The notes beneath the pieces were generated by a model. It saw only the letters and a list, made by a program, of their open reading frames with translations, was not told the origin of the DNA and searched no databases. The position numbers and the translations under genes were made by a program. From Caldifarciminota bacterium (lineage in GTDB: Bacteria; Hydrothermota; Hydrothermia; LBFQ01; DSFT01), in contig JANXBH010000005.1 of the NCBI GenBank assembly GCA_025060695.1, positions 32,849 through 96,848 of the forward strand: a stretch of 64,000 nt of DNA, written 5' to 3'. This document shows, in pieces, positions 63,900-64,000 of the stretch. Positions within the stretch are counted from its first letter, which is position 1, and each line of letters starts with the position of its first letter.

Positions 63900-63910
63900 A
63901 AATTTTAAAG
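63900..63910 (-). promoter_or_regulatory. Thiolase promoter (-10 block)
   Basis: CTTTAAAATTT on the minus strand, with TAAAAT at 63907-63902, 6 nt before the ATG at 63895. Confidence 0.6.
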
Positions 63911-63938
63911 TTTGTAAGATAGAAAAAATTTCTTGTGA

Positions 63939-63958
63939 TAGAGAAAATTAGCTCTCTA
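63939..63958 (-). terminator. Candidate terminator between CRISPR repeat and thiolase gene
   Basis: On the minus strand TAGAGA-GCTAATTT-TCTCTA makes a six-pair stem followed within ten bases by an ATTTTTT tract (63930-63924). It could end pre-crRNA transcription if the array is read leftward. Confidence 0.4.
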
Positions 63959-63970
63959 TGAAGTATAGCT

Positions 63971-64000
63971 GTTTCAATCCCTCATAGGGACGATAAAAAC
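63971..64000 (-). CRISPR. Single terminal CRISPR repeat at the window edge (array continues right)
   Basis: GTTTCAATCC followed by CTCATAGGGACGATAAAAAC is a 30-base unit of the well-known GTTTCAATCCC...AAAAC repeat class, with a small internal hairpin (TCCCT-CAT-AGGGA). The reverse complement ends ATTGAAAC, the usual crRNA 5' handle, so the array is probably transcribed on the minus strand and this would be its leader-distal end. Only one copy is visible, so no spacer can be read; the identification rests on repeat type and exact placement at base 64000. Confidence 0.75.

Overview
The window is a gene-dense, strongly AT-rich bacterial chromosome segment with almost no intergenic space. Several features point to the FCB (Bacteroidota/Chlorobi/Fibrobacteres) superphylum: a PorU-type C25 sortase of the type IX secretion system (T9SS), four proteins ending in T9SS-like C-terminal modules, a DUF2723 membrane protein, a DUF4837-like lipoprotein, PrcB-like and other lipoproteins, and many outer-membrane beta-barrels. 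Complex I genes (nuoA, nuoB), a heme-copper oxidase subunit IV and CcmC/CcmD indicate a respiratory, diderm organism. I cannot name the phylum; the closing CRISPR repeat is of a type often seen in thermophiles, but that is only suggestive.

Layout. 1-9.3 kb: rpoB (5' end outside the window), rpoC, a periplasmic-binding-like protein, a 50-residue membrane protein, a YkoF-like protein and dapA in one overlapping run. 9.3-12.4 kb: tRNA-Thr, ccmC and ccmD on the minus strand, then pdxH, a PP-loop ATPase and a beta-barrel on the plus strand. 12.4-17 kb: dnaN, clpP and the DUF2723 protein (minus). 17-25 kb: a possibly frameshifted FG-GAP repeat T9SS cargo, an outer-membrane protein, oxidase subunit IV, SDR, def, yajC, a Trm112-like zinc ribbon and porU. 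25-38 kb: MFS transporter, TPR protein, HNH nuclease, outer-membrane proteins, DUF212, prenyl synthase, a frameshifted UPF0104 flippase-like gene, serS, yraN, dnaB and lipoproteins. 38-46 kb: PrcB-like protein, a small low-complexity lipoprotein, PBP1A, a Rossmann protein, nuoB, nuoA, an M24 peptidase and small proteins. 46-49 kb: mnmG, a 23-residue membrane ORF and a znuC/znuB-like ABC transporter. 49-53 kb: a cobalamin riboswitch with a TonB-dependent receptor and two surface proteins. 53-64 kb: tig, dacB, tRNA-Leu, purK, UspA, ribE, cdaR, cdaA, an LptF/G permease, an EnvC-like factor, a thiolase and one CRISPR repeat at the edge.

The main unexplained signals cut across genes. (1) One near-palindromic block, CTTTAAAATTT, sits 6-10 nt before most operon-first start codons and exactly 8 nt before both tRNA 5' ends. 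I read it as the -10 element of a largely leaderless transcriptome, and the spacing decides several start codons. (2) Many exported proteins begin with only about 6-8 hydrophobic residues, with in-frame stops just upstream, often followed by Gln; these look like ultra-short signal peptides. (3) A tRNA-Leu gene supplies both stop codons, on opposite strands, of dacB and purK. (4) A B12-riboswitch operon appears to pair a BtuB-like receptor with a T9SS-anchored beta-propeller that could play the role BtuG plays in Bacteroides. (5) Homopolymer frameshifts interrupt a flippase-like gene and possibly a T9SS cargo gene.
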